DNA of 64,000 bases from an uncultured Eubacteriales bacterium. Lineage in GTDB: Bacteria > Bacillota > Clostridia > Oscillospirales > Acutalibacteraceae. Location: assembly GCA_934454125.1 (NCBI GenBank), contig CAKSFA010000006.1, forward strand, positions 19,944 through 83,943, written 5' to 3'. Positions 16,871-25,142 of the stretch are shown here, one piece after another; within the stretch, counting starts at the first letter, position 1, and each line of letters begins with the position of its first letter. The translations under genes were made by a program, and so were the position numbers. Under the pieces are notes generated by a model. That model was not told where the DNA came from. It saw only the letters and a list, made by a program, of their open reading frames with translations, and did no database searches.

Positions 16871-16886
16871 GTTAGACTTTGCTAAC
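16871..16886. promoter_or_regulatory. DtxR-type operator, site 1 at the DUF3793-flavodoxin promoter
   Basis: GTTAGA-CTTT-GCTAAC, a 6-4-6 palindrome with one inner mismatch, placed directly downstream of the -10 box so that a bound repressor would block the start of transcription. Confidence 0.7.
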
Positions 16887-16893
16887 TGTCCTC

Positions 16894-16922
16894 ATCATAA
16901 CACGCCGTTTCCAAATTGTCAA
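16894..16922 (-). promoter_or_regulatory. Predicted promoter of the DUF3793-flavodoxin operon
   Basis: On the minus strand: perfect TTGACA at 16922-16917, 17-nt spacer, TATGAT at 16899-16894. Confidence 0.8.
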
Positions 16923-16980
16923 CACAAAAATAAAAATTTTTTTGTTTTCAAAAAACGGTGTTCCTGCACGCTTTTTACAT

Positions 16981-17009
16981 AAAAATCCCCCGCCCGTCAG
17001 GGGCAGGGG
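16981..17009 (-). terminator. Terminator of the DtxR-family regulator gene
   Basis: GC-rich stem (about eight pairs, one mismatch) of GGGCGGGGG with CCCCTGCCC, followed by ATTTTT on the minus strand. Confidence 0.75.
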
Positions 17010-17369
17010 TCAGTTGTCCACCACTTCTTTGATGCGTGCAAACGTTTCCGCGCTGATGATATGCTCAATGCGGCAGGCATCCTGCGCAGCCAGCTCTTCC
17101 GGTATTTGTAATATTTTCTGCAAAAATTTTGTAATATATAAATGGCGCTCATAAACCTCGTTTGCTTTTTTGCTGCCTTTTTCTGTCAATACAATGTTGC
17201 CGCTGCTCTCCACAGTGATATAGCCGTCGTTTTTCAAAATTCCCATTGCACGGCTCACACTGGGCTTTGAAAAGCCCAGCTCATTTGCAATGTCAATCGA
17301 GCGTACATAGCCCTGCCGCTGGTGCAGCACCAAGATTGTCTCCAAATAATTTTCGCCCGATTCATACAT
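17010..17369 (-). CDS. DtxR/MntR-family metal-dependent transcription regulator
   Basis: A 119-residue protein with an N-terminal winged helix (YVRSIDIANELGFSKPSVSR, recognition helix at about residues 30-40, wing ESSGNIVLTEKG) and a helical metal-binding/dimerisation domain (AAQDACRIEHIISAETFARI, with the Cys/Glu/His set typical of metal site ligands). It has no C-terminal SH3-like domain, as in MntR. It lies between two operons that share a GTTAGC-N4-GCTAAC palindrome, making it the likely iron- or manganese-responsive repressor of both. AAGGAGGG precedes the ATG. Confidence 0.88.
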   Translation of the reverse strand: MYESGENYLETILVLHQRQGYVRSIDIANELGFSKPSVSRAMGILKNDGYITVESSGNIVLTEKGSKKANEVYERHLYITKFLQKILQIPEELAAQDACRIEHIISAETFARIKEVVDN

Positions 17370-17418
17370 GGCAATCCCTCCTTACCAGCCGCAGCACATG
17401 CGGTTTCTTTTCTTTCTT

Positions 17419-17447
17419 ACTATACTATAGATTCGTCTGAAATTCAA
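17419..17447 (-). promoter_or_regulatory. Predicted promoter of the DtxR-family gene
   Basis: On the minus strand: TTGAAT at 17447-17442, 17-nt spacer, TATAGT at 17424-17419. No copy of the palindromic operator is present here. Confidence 0.6.
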
Positions 17448-17600
17448 GCGTACCGGCAAAAACAACATCAAAAAACTCCGCACACCAAAAATAAAACAAT
17501 CTGTCGAAAAAAGTGAAACTATGATCAAACAAGCAGTTTCTTTTGGTTCAAATTACCAAATAAATCACAATTCTTTTTATATTATCTGTATGCAACGTCA

Positions 17601-17629
17601 TTGACAAAAATGTTAGCTGGTGCTAACCT
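17601..17629 (+). promoter_or_regulatory. Predicted promoter of the feo operon
   Basis: Perfect TTGACA at 17601-17606, 17-nt spacer and a weak -10 (TAACCT, 17624-17629). The operator fills the spacer and part of the -10 box. Confidence 0.6.
17612..17627. promoter_or_regulatory. DtxR-type operator at the feo promoter
   Basis: GTTAGC-TGGT-GCTAAC, a perfect 6-4-6 palindrome; shares its half-sites with the two sites at 16816 and 16871. Confidence 0.75.
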
Positions 17630-17680
17630 TATAGATGAAAGAAAATTTCCAAACATCATTCAAAGAAAGGGGCGCTGTCT

Positions 17681-17893
17681 ATGCTGCCGTTGGCTTTCGC
17701 ACAAGAGGGCAAAGTCCACATCATTGCAAGGGTGGGCGGCACGGCGCAAGTGCGTGCGCATTTAGAAAACCTGGGTTTTATTCCCGGTGCCGCTGTTACT
17801 GTTATCACTGCCAACGACGGGAATCTCATCGTCAGCATCAAAGAGTCCCGCATTGCCATTAGCAAAGAAATGGCTGGCAAAATCATGATCTGA
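17681..17893 (+). CDS. feoA: FeoA-type SH3-domain protein (first copy)
   Basis: A 70-residue FeoA-domain protein, a small SH3-like cytoplasmic partner thought to modulate the FeoB Fe2+ transporter. The core reads HLENLGFIPGAAVTVITANDGNLIVSI in two blocks around residues 27-54, the usual FeoA pattern ending in the repeated-hydrophobic strand IAISKEMAGKI. AGAAAGGGG precedes the ATG. It is the first gene of a feoA-feoA-feoB-Cys-rich operon under a perfect DtxR-type operator. The two FeoA copies here are clearly different, as is common in Clostridia. Confidence 0.87.
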   Translation: MLPLAFAQEGKVHIIARVGGTAQVRAHLENLGFIPGAAVTVITANDGNLIVSIKESRIAISKEMAGKIMI

Positions 17894-17929
17894 AAACCAC
17901 ACAGCAGTCGTCACAAAGGAGGAAGTGTC

Positions 17930-18157
17930 GTGAAAACATTAAGAGATGTGCAGGTGGGGCAAACCGTAACCGTTGTCAAACTGCATGGGCAGGGTGCTAC
18001 CAAGCGCCGCATCATGGATATGGGCCTGACAAAAGGCGCGCAGGTTTATGTGCGCAAAGTTGCCCCATTGGGTGATCCGGTCGAAATCACCGTAAGAGGC
18101 TACGAGTTGTCCCTGCGCAAAGCAGATGCAGAATTGGTGGAAGTAGAAGACGCGTAA
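17930..18157 (+). CDS. feoA: FeoA-type SH3-domain protein (second copy)
   Basis: A 75-residue FeoA protein: MKTLRDVQVGQTVTVVKLHG, then KRRIMDMGLTKGAQVYVRKV, then GDPVEITVRGYELSLRKADA. This copy has the canonical RxxDMGLxxG and GDPvEixvrGyeLsLRk motifs, and so is closer to the typical FeoA than the first. It begins at GTG 17930 behind AAGGAGGAAG. Only 25 nt separate it from the FeoB start. Likely binds or regulates the FeoB G domain. Confidence 0.92.
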   Translation: MKTLRDVQVGQTVTVVKLHGQGATKRRIMDMGLTKGAQVYVRKVAPLGDPVEITVRGYELSLRKADAELVEVEDA

Positions 18158-18182
18158 GCAGCGTGTGGAAAGGAAGATTCAT

Positions 18183-20678
18183 ATGAAACTGAAAATTGCT
18201 TTGGCAGGCAATCCAAACTGTGGCAAAACAACGCTGTTCAATGCGTTGACCGGTGCCAATCAGTTTGTGGGCAACTGGCCGGGCGTTACAGTCGAAAAAA
18301 AAGAAGGCAAGCTGAAAAAACATAACAATGTCATCGTTACCGATCTGCCGGGTATCTACTCGCTCTCGCCCTACACTTTAGAAGAGGTCGTAGCCCGCAA
18401 TTATCTCATCGGCGAACGTCCCGATGTCATTTTGAATATCATAGACGGTACCAACTTAGAGCGCAATTTGTACCTGACCACCCAACTGGTTGAGCTGGGC
18501 ATTCCGGTCGTCATTGCCATCAACATGATGGACGTCGTGCAAAAAAACGGTGACCACATCGACACACAGGCACTTTCCAAACATCTGGGCTGCAAGGTCA
18601 TCGAGATTTCCGCCCTCAAAGGCACCGGTGTGCAGCAAGCAGCAGAAGCCGCTGTGCAGGCCGCAGAACAGGCCGCTGCAATGCCGCAGCACCGCTTCAG
18701 CGGCGTGGTGGAGCACGCACTGGCGCATATTGAAGAAGCAACCGTGCATGAAATGCCGCAGGAGCAGCAGCGTTGGTACGCCATCAAACTGTTCGAGCGC
18801 GATGAAAAAGTACTTGAGCAGCTTGTGCTCACACAATCGGTGCGCGACCATATCGAAGCCGACATTCAGGCAGTCGAACAAGAACTGGACGACGATGCAG
18901 AAAGCATCATCACCAACGAGCGTTACGCTTACATTTCCAGCATTCTCCAGGGTTGCTATAAGAAAAAACACCGTGGCTTAACCGTCTCCGATAAAATCGA
19001 CAAAGTCGTCACCAACCGTTGGCTGGCATTGCCCATCTTTGTTGTGGTCATGTTCGTGGTCTATTTTGTGTCAGTCACCACAGTCGGCACCTATGCCACC
19101 GACTGGGCAAACGATGGCGTTTTTGGCGACGGCTGGCACCTATTGGGCATTGGCGGCAGTTCATATTCTGAAGCAGCCGACGAGTTCACCGAAGCTTCGC
19201 AAATCATTGACGGCTTCATTGCCGCAGCCGATGAGCAGGGCACAGATACGCAGGCGCTCACCGCCGCATTAGATACCGAATCTGAAGACTTTGACCCCGA
19301 CACGGCCAAGTCGGAGCTCACACAATTCGCTTCGCAGATTCTGCCCACGCAAGAGATCACCTATGAGATCACCGATGAAGAAACACTGGCAACCGAAGAG
19401 ACAACGGCCACCGGCGCTGATCTCAGCAATGCCGTCACCGTCTACGAAAAATACGAGTTTGCCGAGCCGGATCCGGCCAATTACGGCGTCTGGGTGCCCG
19501 GTATACCCGCCCTGGTTAAGCGCGGTCTCACTGCCATCAACTGCGCAGACTGGCTGCAAGGTCTCATCTTAGACGGTGTCATCGCCGGTCTGGGTGCCGT
19601 GCTGGGCTTCGTTCCGCAAATTCTGGTGCTGTTCATCTTCCTCGGTTTCTTAGAAGCCTGTGGCTACATGGCGCGCATCGCCTTTGTGATGGACCGCATT
19701 TTCCGCAAATTCGGGCTGTCCGGCAAATCCTTCATTCCGATGCTCATCGCCACCGGTTGCGGCATTCCGGGCATTATGTCGTCACGTACCATTGAAAATG
19801 ACCGTGACCGTCGCATGACCATCATGACAACCACCTTCATGCCATGCGGGGCAAAGCTGCCCTTCATTGCCATGATCGCCGGCGCCATCTTTGGCGGCGC
19901 ATGGTGGGTGGCTCCCACGGCGTATTTCATCGGCATTGCAGCCATCGTCGTTTCGGGCATCATTCTGAAAAAAACACGCCCCTTCGCCGGCGATCCCGCC
20001 CCGTTTGTCATGGAGCTGCCGGCTTACCATATGCCAACGCCTGGCAACGTGCTGCGCGGCATGTGGGAGAGAGGCTGGTCGTTCATTAAAAAGGCAGGCA
20101 CTATTATCCTGCTTTCCACGATCTGTGTCTGGTTCGTTACGTATTTCGGTTTTGTCGACGGCAGCTTTACCATGCTATCCGAAGATCAGATTGATAACAG
20201 CATTCTGGCCATCATCGGCAACGCCATCGCTTGGATTTTTGCACCGCTGGGCTGGGGCAACTGGCAGGCAACTGTTGCATCCATCACCGGTCTTGTCGCA
20301 AAAGAGAACATCGTTGGCACGCTGGGTATTTTGTACGGCGGCTCCGGCACGGCATACAGCAACATCGCAGCGTCCTTCACGATGCTCAGCGCCTTCAGCT
20401 TTCTGGTATTCAACCTGCTGTGCGCACCATGCTTTGCAGCCATCGGCGCCATCAAACGCGAGATGAACAATGCAAAATGGACGATTTTTGCCGTTGCTTA
20501 CCAATGCGTATTTGCTTACGCCATCGCGCTGTCCATTTACCAAATCGGCAGCCTGTTCACCGGCAATATCAACATCGGTGGGGTCATCGCAGCATTCTTG
20601 GTCGTTGCGTTGTTGCTATATTTGCTGTTCCGGCCCTACCACAAAAGTACAACACTGCAAACACGCATCAAGGCATAA
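18183..20678 (+). CDS. feoB: Ferrous iron transporter FeoB
   Basis: An 831-residue Fe2+ transporter. The N-terminal G domain shows G1 GNPNCGKTTLFNALTG, G3 DLPGIYSLSPYT and G4 NMMD; then a helical GDI region and the membrane domain with Gate motifs (FMPCGAKLPF; ATGCGIPGIMSSRTIEND). Between the first membrane segment and the first Gate is a long, acidic, Thr/Ala/Glu-rich outward-facing insert (about residues 310-450). ATG at 18183 is chosen over GTG 18165 because AAAGGAAG lies just ahead of it. Third gene of the iron operon, followed by its Cys-rich small partner. Confidence 0.95.
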   Translation: MKLKIALAGNPNCGKTTLFNALTGANQFVGNWPGVTVEKKEGKLKKHNNVIVTDLPGIYSLSPYTLEEVVARNYLIGERPDVILNIIDGTNLERNLYLTTQLVELGIPVVIAINMMDVVQKNGDHIDTQALSKHLGCKVIEISALKGTGVQQAAEAAVQAAEQAAAMPQHRFSGVVEHALAHIEEATVHEMPQEQQRWYAIKLFERDEKVLEQLVLTQSVRDHIEADIQAVEQELDDDAESIITNERYAYISSILQGCYKKKHRGLTVSDKIDKVVTNRWLALPIFVVVMFVVYFVSVTTVGTYATDWANDGVFGDGWHLLGIGGSSYSEAADEFTEASQIIDGFIAAADEQGTDTQALTAALDTESEDFDPDTAKSELTQFASQILPTQEITYEITDEETLATEETTATGADLSNAVTVYEKYEFAEPDPANYGVWVPGIPALVKRGLTAINCADWLQGLILDGVIAGLGAVLGFVPQILVLFIFLGFLEACGYMARIAFVMDRIFRKFGLSGKSFIPMLIATGCGIPGIMSSRTIENDRDRRMTIMTTTFMPCGAKLPFIAMIAGAIFGGAWWVAPTAYFIGIAAIVVSGIILKKTRPFAGDPAPFVMELPAYHMPTPGNVLRGMWERGWSFIKKAGTIILLSTICVWFVTYFGFVDGSFTMLSEDQIDNSILAIIGNAIAWIFAPLGWGNWQATVASITGLVAKENIVGTLGILYGGSGTAYSNIAASFTMLSAFSFLVFNLLCAPCFAAIGAIKREMNNAKWTIFAVAYQCVFAYAIALSIYQIGSLFTGNINIGGVIAAFLVVALLLYLLFRPYHKSTTLQTRIKA

Positions 20679-20702
20679 CACCAACAAGGAGGCGTATCCG
20701 GT

Positions 20703-20909
20703 ATGGAATTTCTCACAACTTATGGCGGCACGCTGTGTGTCGGCGCACTGATTCTGGCCATCATAGGGCTGATCATCTTTAAAATGCGGCGCGACAAGAA
20801 AAAAGGCAAGCGTTCCTGCGGCTGCAACTGCAGTCATTGCCCTTCGGCGTCTGCCGGCTGCACGCCGCAGCACACCGAACCACACGCCACCCCAAAAGAA
20901 CATCACTAA
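20703..20909 (+). CDS. FeoB-associated Cys-rich membrane protein
   Basis: A 68-residue protein with one N-terminal membrane helix (residues 9-26), a basic stretch RRDKKKGKR, and a Cys/His-rich tail (CGCNCSHCPSASAGC, ending in several His). This is the family of small FeoB-associated Cys-rich proteins, proposed to help hand over iron on the inner side of the membrane. CAAGGAGG precedes the ATG, and it is 24 nt behind feoB. It closes the operon. Confidence 0.88.
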   Translation: MEFLTTYGGTLCVGALILAIIGLIIFKMRRDKKKGKRSCGCNCSHCPSASAGCTPQHTEPHATPKEHH

Positions 20910-20913
20910 CATT

Positions 20914-20946
20914 AAAAAACCGACGCTTTGATTGGCGTCGGTTTTT
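20914..20946 (+). terminator. Terminator of the feo operon
   Basis: Perfect stem AAAAACCGACGC / GCGTCGGTTTTT with an 8-nt loop. Confidence 0.9.
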
Positions 20947-21334
20947 GATCATACCACAATACAACGTGTGCTCCAATTCCTTACAAATCATGAACCATCC
21001 TCCTCCGTAGCCGGCAAATATCCCAAGCAGAGGACAAGCAAAGGCGCTGATTCTCATCCGATCTGCCCACTTGAAAATTACCAACCGTCGCCCCGCATAG
21101 CCCCAACCGCCAGTAAAAACCAGTGGCTGTGTTTTGTTGTTTTCGGTTATTTGCAATCTGGTAATACAGATGCTCTCTCCAATCCTTTCACAGCAATACC
21201 ATGTGCCGCACGCCAACCCTGTAATTCCAACCGAATCTCACGCACCAGCACCAATCACGGCTTCATTCAGCCTGCATACTTTTCCGGCACAGAAACAGCC
21301 ACCAGCTTTTGCCAGTGGCTGTATTTGTGCTTAT
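20947..21334. other. Stretch between feo operon and recG with no recognised gene
   Basis: No supported gene. A hairpin at about 21302-21329 (ACAGCCAC / GTGGCTGT with partly paired interior) lies just after the recG stop on the minus strand and could end recG transcription, though its T-run is weak. Minus-strand frames here are open but switch phase and run through the feo terminator, so they are not called. Confidence 0.4.
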
Positions 21335-23386
21335 TTAGTGCAGTCCGCAATCGCCAAATGCAGCAAACAGCTGTGCCACCTGCGCCCGCAGAGCCCGGTG
21401 CTCCGGCAAACTCAGCGCCGGGTCAGCAGCTAGCAGTGTTTTGGCTGCTTTTTGCGCCTGTAACAGCACTTCCATGTCCTGTGCCATGTCGGCAATTTTC
21501 AGGTCTGGCAGACCATGCTGCTTTTCTCCGAAAAAATCACCCGGTCCGCGCAACCGCAAATCTTCATCCGCCACACGAAAGCCGTCCGCCGTGCTGCAAA
21601 GCACTTTCAGGCGTGCCACCGCTTCCTCATTCTGCGCGTCCGAGACTAAAATACACGTCGATTTCTGCTGTCCACGTCCTACGCGTCCGCGCAACTGATG
21701 CAGCTGCGAAAGACCATACCGTTCCGCATTCTCGATCAAAATCACTACAGCATTGGGCACATCCACACCAACCTCCACCACCGTGGTCGAAACCAGCACG
21801 TCGATCTCTCCGGCAGCAAACGCCTGCATCACCGCGTCCTTTTCTTTGGGCTTCATCTTGCCATGCAAAATACCGATCTGCTTGTCAGCCAAACTCTCCT
21901 GCTGCAAGTTTGCGGCATACTGCGTCACGCTCGCCATATCGCTTGCACCTTCTTCCACCAGCGGGCAGATGATATATGCCTGCAAACCCTGATCCAAATG
22001 CTTACGCAAATATTGCAGCGCCCGTGCCCGCTTGCGGCTGCTGATGGCATACGTCTCCACCGGTTGTCTGCCCGGCGGCAGCTCGTCCAGCACAGAAAGC
22101 TCCAAATCGCCGTAGATCATCAGCGCCAAGGTGCGCGGTATCGGCGTGGCAGACATCACCAGCATATGTGGTCGCTCGCCCTTTTCCGCCAGTGTGCTGC
22201 GTTGCGCAACACCAAAGCGATGCTGCTCATCGGTGATCACCAGCCCCAGCTTTGCAAATTCCACGTTTTCTCCCAGCAGTGCATGCGTGCCAATCACCAG
22301 TTGTATCGCGCCGCTTTTCAAATCCTTGAGCAGCGCCCGTTTTCTGGCAGGCGTCACCGCACCAGTTAGCAATCCTACGGCAATGCCGGAGCTTGCCAGC
22401 ATCTTGCTCAGCGAGGCATAATGCTGCTGCGCCAAAATTTCCGTCGGTGCCATAAATGCAGCCTGCACGTCGTTTTTCACAGCGGCATAGCACAGTGCCG
22501 CAGCCACCGCGGTTTTACCGCTTCCCACGTCACCCTGCACCAGCCGACTCATCGGACTGCGATCCTTTGTGTTTGCCATGTCCGCCATCGCCTGTGCAAC
22601 AGCGCGTTTCTGTGCCGCAGTGGGGGAGAAGGGCAGCAATTTCCAAAACTCCTCGGTATGGTCAACAAACGGCGGCAAAGTCGTTGCCTGTTTTTTGCGA
22701 CGTTTGAGCTGCCACAGTCCCAACTGCAAGGTGAACAACTCTTCAAACACCAGCCGCTTTTTTGCAATCTGCATGGCCTCCATCTCATCGGGAAAGTGAA
22801 TCTGCTCCAAAGCATACCGCAGTTCACACAGTCCATATTCCATCCGCAGATCATACGGCAGCGGATCGTTCAACTGTTGCGGCAGCAGTGTCAGTGCATG
22901 CCTTACAGCATTGCCGATCATGCGAGAAGAAAGCCCCTGCGTCTGCCGGTAGACAGGGCACACCGCCGGAGCAGTTGCCGCCGAATAAAATTCCGGAGCG
23001 CTCATCTCTTTGCGCAGCAGCGTGCCGGTCACCTTGCCATAAAACAGATATTCCCGCCCCTCCTGCAACAAAGAGGTAATATACGGGTTATTAAAAAATG
23101 TCAGATGCAAGTCGCTCTGTCCGTCTGTCGCGATTGTTTTATACAATGTCATTCCATTGCGAATGCGCGTTTCCCGCGGCTTTTGCAGCACAGTTGCCCG
23201 CAGCGCGCACACCTGTTCCGTAGGAGCTAGCGCAATGGGGTAGGGGTTGCTCCAATCCTCATATGCCCGCGGGTAATAACGCAGCAAAGCGCCAACGCTG
23301 AACAGGCCAAGCCGTTGAAACAGCTTCGCCCGTTTTTCGCCGACGCCCTGTAACGTTTGAATCTCTCGTTCAAATAAAGAAGCCAT
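21335..23386 (-). CDS. recG: ATP-dependent DNA helicase RecG
   Basis: A 683-residue branch-migration helicase that remodels stalled replication forks and Holliday junctions. In order: an N-terminal wedge/OB domain, Walker A GDVGSGKTAVAAA (about residue 290), DEQHRFG as motif II, SATPIPRTLAL as motif III, and the C-terminal helicase half with HGKMKPKEKDAVM and TTVVEVGVDVPNA, ending with QLRGRVGRG and LRLRGPGDFFG. Length is typical. It starts 2 nt after the fakA-like gene's stop, so they are in one transcript. Confidence 0.96.
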   Translation of the reverse strand: MASLFEREIQTLQGVGEKRAKLFQRLGLFSVGALLRYYPRAYEDWSNPYPIALAPTEQVCALRATVLQKPRETRIRNGMTLYKTIATDGQSDLHLTFFNNPYITSLLQEGREYLFYGKVTGTLLRKEMSAPEFYSAATAPAVCPVYRQTQGLSSRMIGNAVRHALTLLPQQLNDPLPYDLRMEYGLCELRYALEQIHFPDEMEAMQIAKKRLVFEELFTLQLGLWQLKRRKKQATTLPPFVDHTEEFWKLLPFSPTAAQKRAVAQAMADMANTKDRSPMSRLVQGDVGSGKTAVAAALCYAAVKNDVQAAFMAPTEILAQQHYASLSKMLASSGIAVGLLTGAVTPARKRALLKDLKSGAIQLVIGTHALLGENVEFAKLGLVITDEQHRFGVAQRSTLAEKGERPHMLVMSATPIPRTLALMIYGDLELSVLDELPPGRQPVETYAISSRKRARALQYLRKHLDQGLQAYIICPLVEEGASDMASVTQYAANLQQESLADKQIGILHGKMKPKEKDAVMQAFAAGEIDVLVSTTVVEVGVDVPNAVVILIENAERYGLSQLHQLRGRVGRGQQKSTCILVSDAQNEEAVARLKVLCSTADGFRVADEDLRLRGPGDFFGEKQHGLPDLKIADMAQDMEVLLQAQKAAKTLLAADPALSLPEHRALRAQVAQLFAAFGDCGLH

Positions 23387-23388
23387 CG

Positions 23389-25059
23389 TTATTCAATCGA
23401 AAGCATAAAGTAATAGATTGGCTGACCGCCGTTGACTAGCGTCACCTCAATCTCACTGCCAACCTTTGCCTTAATGCGGTGAAATGCGTCCTCCGCCTGT
23501 GCCTGCGTAATGTCCTCCCCATAAATCACTGTAATAAACGAAGTTCCGCGCTTTGCCATCGCCTTTGCCAGGCGTGCAACCGCGTGCACCGGGTCTTTGT
23601 CAATGATTTCCAGCTTACCGTTCTCCAGCCCTAAAATGTCGCCTTCTTTCATTTTGTGCCCGCCAAATTCCGAGTCTCTGGCTGCAAACGTTACCAAACC
23701 GGTGCCCACCGTGCTGGCAGCATGCATCATCACAGCGCTGCTGATTTCCGGCGTGCTGCCGCTTTCATACGCCAGCAAAGCAGAAAGCCCCTGCGGCACG
23801 GTGCGTGTCGGCAAAACCACCACGCGCCGGTCGGTCACCAGCGGCACAGCCTGTTCCGCCGCCAGAATAATATTTTTATTGTTTGGCAGCACAAACACGG
23901 TTTTTGCCGGTGTTGCCAGCACGGCCTGCGCAATGTCCTGGGTGCTGGGGTTCATCGTCTGTCCGCCGCTCACCACCTGTGCACAACCCAGGTCATAAAA
24001 CAACGTCTGTAATCCGTCACCGGCAGCCACAGCCACAAAACCAACCTCTTCAGTCGGTTCCTGGGGTGCAGCGCTTTGCTCGCTCTGCGCAGCCGCCTGA
24101 GCCTTCGCAGCATTTTCTGCGGCCAACCGGTGCTGTTCCTTCATATTTTCAATTTTCACCGTCAAAAGCTGTCCGTGCGTTAGCGCTTCCTGCAATGCAG
24201 TTCCGGGGTTTTCCGTGTGCACATGCACCTTGATGATCTCCTCATCGTCCACCACCACAACGCAGTCGCCAATCCCTTCCAAAAAGCTCCGCAGTTCCTG
24301 CGGTGTTTTGGTGCACTCCGGCATTCTTCCTACGATGAATTCCGTACAATACGTAAACGTGATCTCGCCGTCAAATTCCGCAGCTGCACTGCGAAAAAAG
24401 TCGTCCTGTTCTATGCGGTCCTGCACCACCGGCGCTCGATCCGCGATTAATACATTGTCCTTTATCACAGACAGCATTCCCTCCAAAATCAAGCACAACC
24501 CCTTGCCGCCGGCATCTACTACGCCGGCTTTTTTCAGCACGGGCAACAGATCCGGTGTTGTCTCCAGCGCGTCCTGTGCTCCTTTGCACACGGCATCCCA
24601 CACATAAACCGGGTCGTCCTCAATCACCGATGCCGCTCTGCCTTTTTCGCCGGCAATGCGCGCCACGGTCAAAATAGTGCCTTCTGTCGGCTTCATCACC
24701 GCTTGATAGGCTTCCTGCACGCCAACGCCAAATGCATTGGCCAGCTCCACTCCGCCAACCGTTGCACACCGCGCAATCTCCCGGGCAAAACCGCGAAACA
24801 GCAGCGATAAAATCACGCCGGAGTTTCCTCTTGCGCCGCGCAGCATCGCCGTAGCCGCCGTTTTGGAAACATCGCCGGCATGTGCGCTGCTCTGTTCGGT
24901 CAGGGCACTGGCTGCTGCCGTCATAGTCATCGACATATTCGTGCCTGTGTCTCCGTCCGGCACCGGAAAAATATTCAAATCATTCACCGTGTTTTTATAC
25001 ATGGCAATGTGATTCGCGCCTGAGATCAGTGCGTTTTTCAGGGTCAATCCATCAATCAT
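23389..25059 (-). CDS. fakA: DAK2-domain fatty acid kinase subunit (FakA/YloV)
   Basis: A 556-residue protein of the YloV/FakA family, which phosphorylates fatty acids held by a FakB (DegV) protein. The N-terminal DAK2 domain has NIFPVPDGDTGTNM (nucleotide/metal site) and ARGNSGVILSLLFRGF; the middle has a C-X-H-type segment CVVVVDDEEIIKVHVHT, and the C-terminal domain begins near GFVAVAAGDGLQ. ATG at 25059 is preferred over a GTG at 25068 because AAGGAG overlaps the latter. In B. subtilis yloV and recG are also neighbours. No FakB gene is in the window. Confidence 0.92.
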   Translation of the reverse strand: MIDGLTLKNALISGANHIAMYKNTVNDLNIFPVPDGDTGTNMSMTMTAAASALTEQSSAHAGDVSKTAATAMLRGARGNSGVILSLLFRGFAREIARCATVGGVELANAFGVGVQEAYQAVMKPTEGTILTVARIAGEKGRAASVIEDDPVYVWDAVCKGAQDALETTPDLLPVLKKAGVVDAGGKGLCLILEGMLSVIKDNVLIADRAPVVQDRIEQDDFFRSAAAEFDGEITFTYCTEFIVGRMPECTKTPQELRSFLEGIGDCVVVVDDEEIIKVHVHTENPGTALQEALTHGQLLTVKIENMKEQHRLAAENAAKAQAAAQSEQSAAPQEPTEEVGFVAVAAGDGLQTLFYDLGCAQVVSGGQTMNPSTQDIAQAVLATPAKTVFVLPNNKNIILAAEQAVPLVTDRRVVVLPTRTVPQGLSALLAYESGSTPEISSAVMMHAASTVGTGLVTFAARDSEFGGHKMKEGDILGLENGKLEIIDKDPVHAVARLAKAMAKRGTSFITVIYGEDITQAQAEDAFHRIKAKVGSEIEVTLVNGGQPIYYFMLSIE

Positions 25060-25113
25060 TGTATGCACTCCTTACTGTCAAGCCCTGCAATCCATGGTAG
25101 ATTTATCATTCTT

Positions 25114-25142
25114 ATTATATCATATTCTGCACATTTGTTCAA
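25114..25142 (-). promoter_or_regulatory. Predicted promoter of the fakA-recG transcript
   Basis: On the minus strand: TTGAAC at 25142-25137, 17-nt spacer, TATAAT at 25119-25114. It overlaps the last codons of ymdB. Confidence 0.65.

Noticed and set aside
20779..21216. 145-codon open frame on the minus strand after the feo operon
   Set aside because: It runs through the feo terminator and the Cys-rich gene in antisense, has no clear ribosome site, and neighbouring frames show similar protein-like runs, so coding is not supported.
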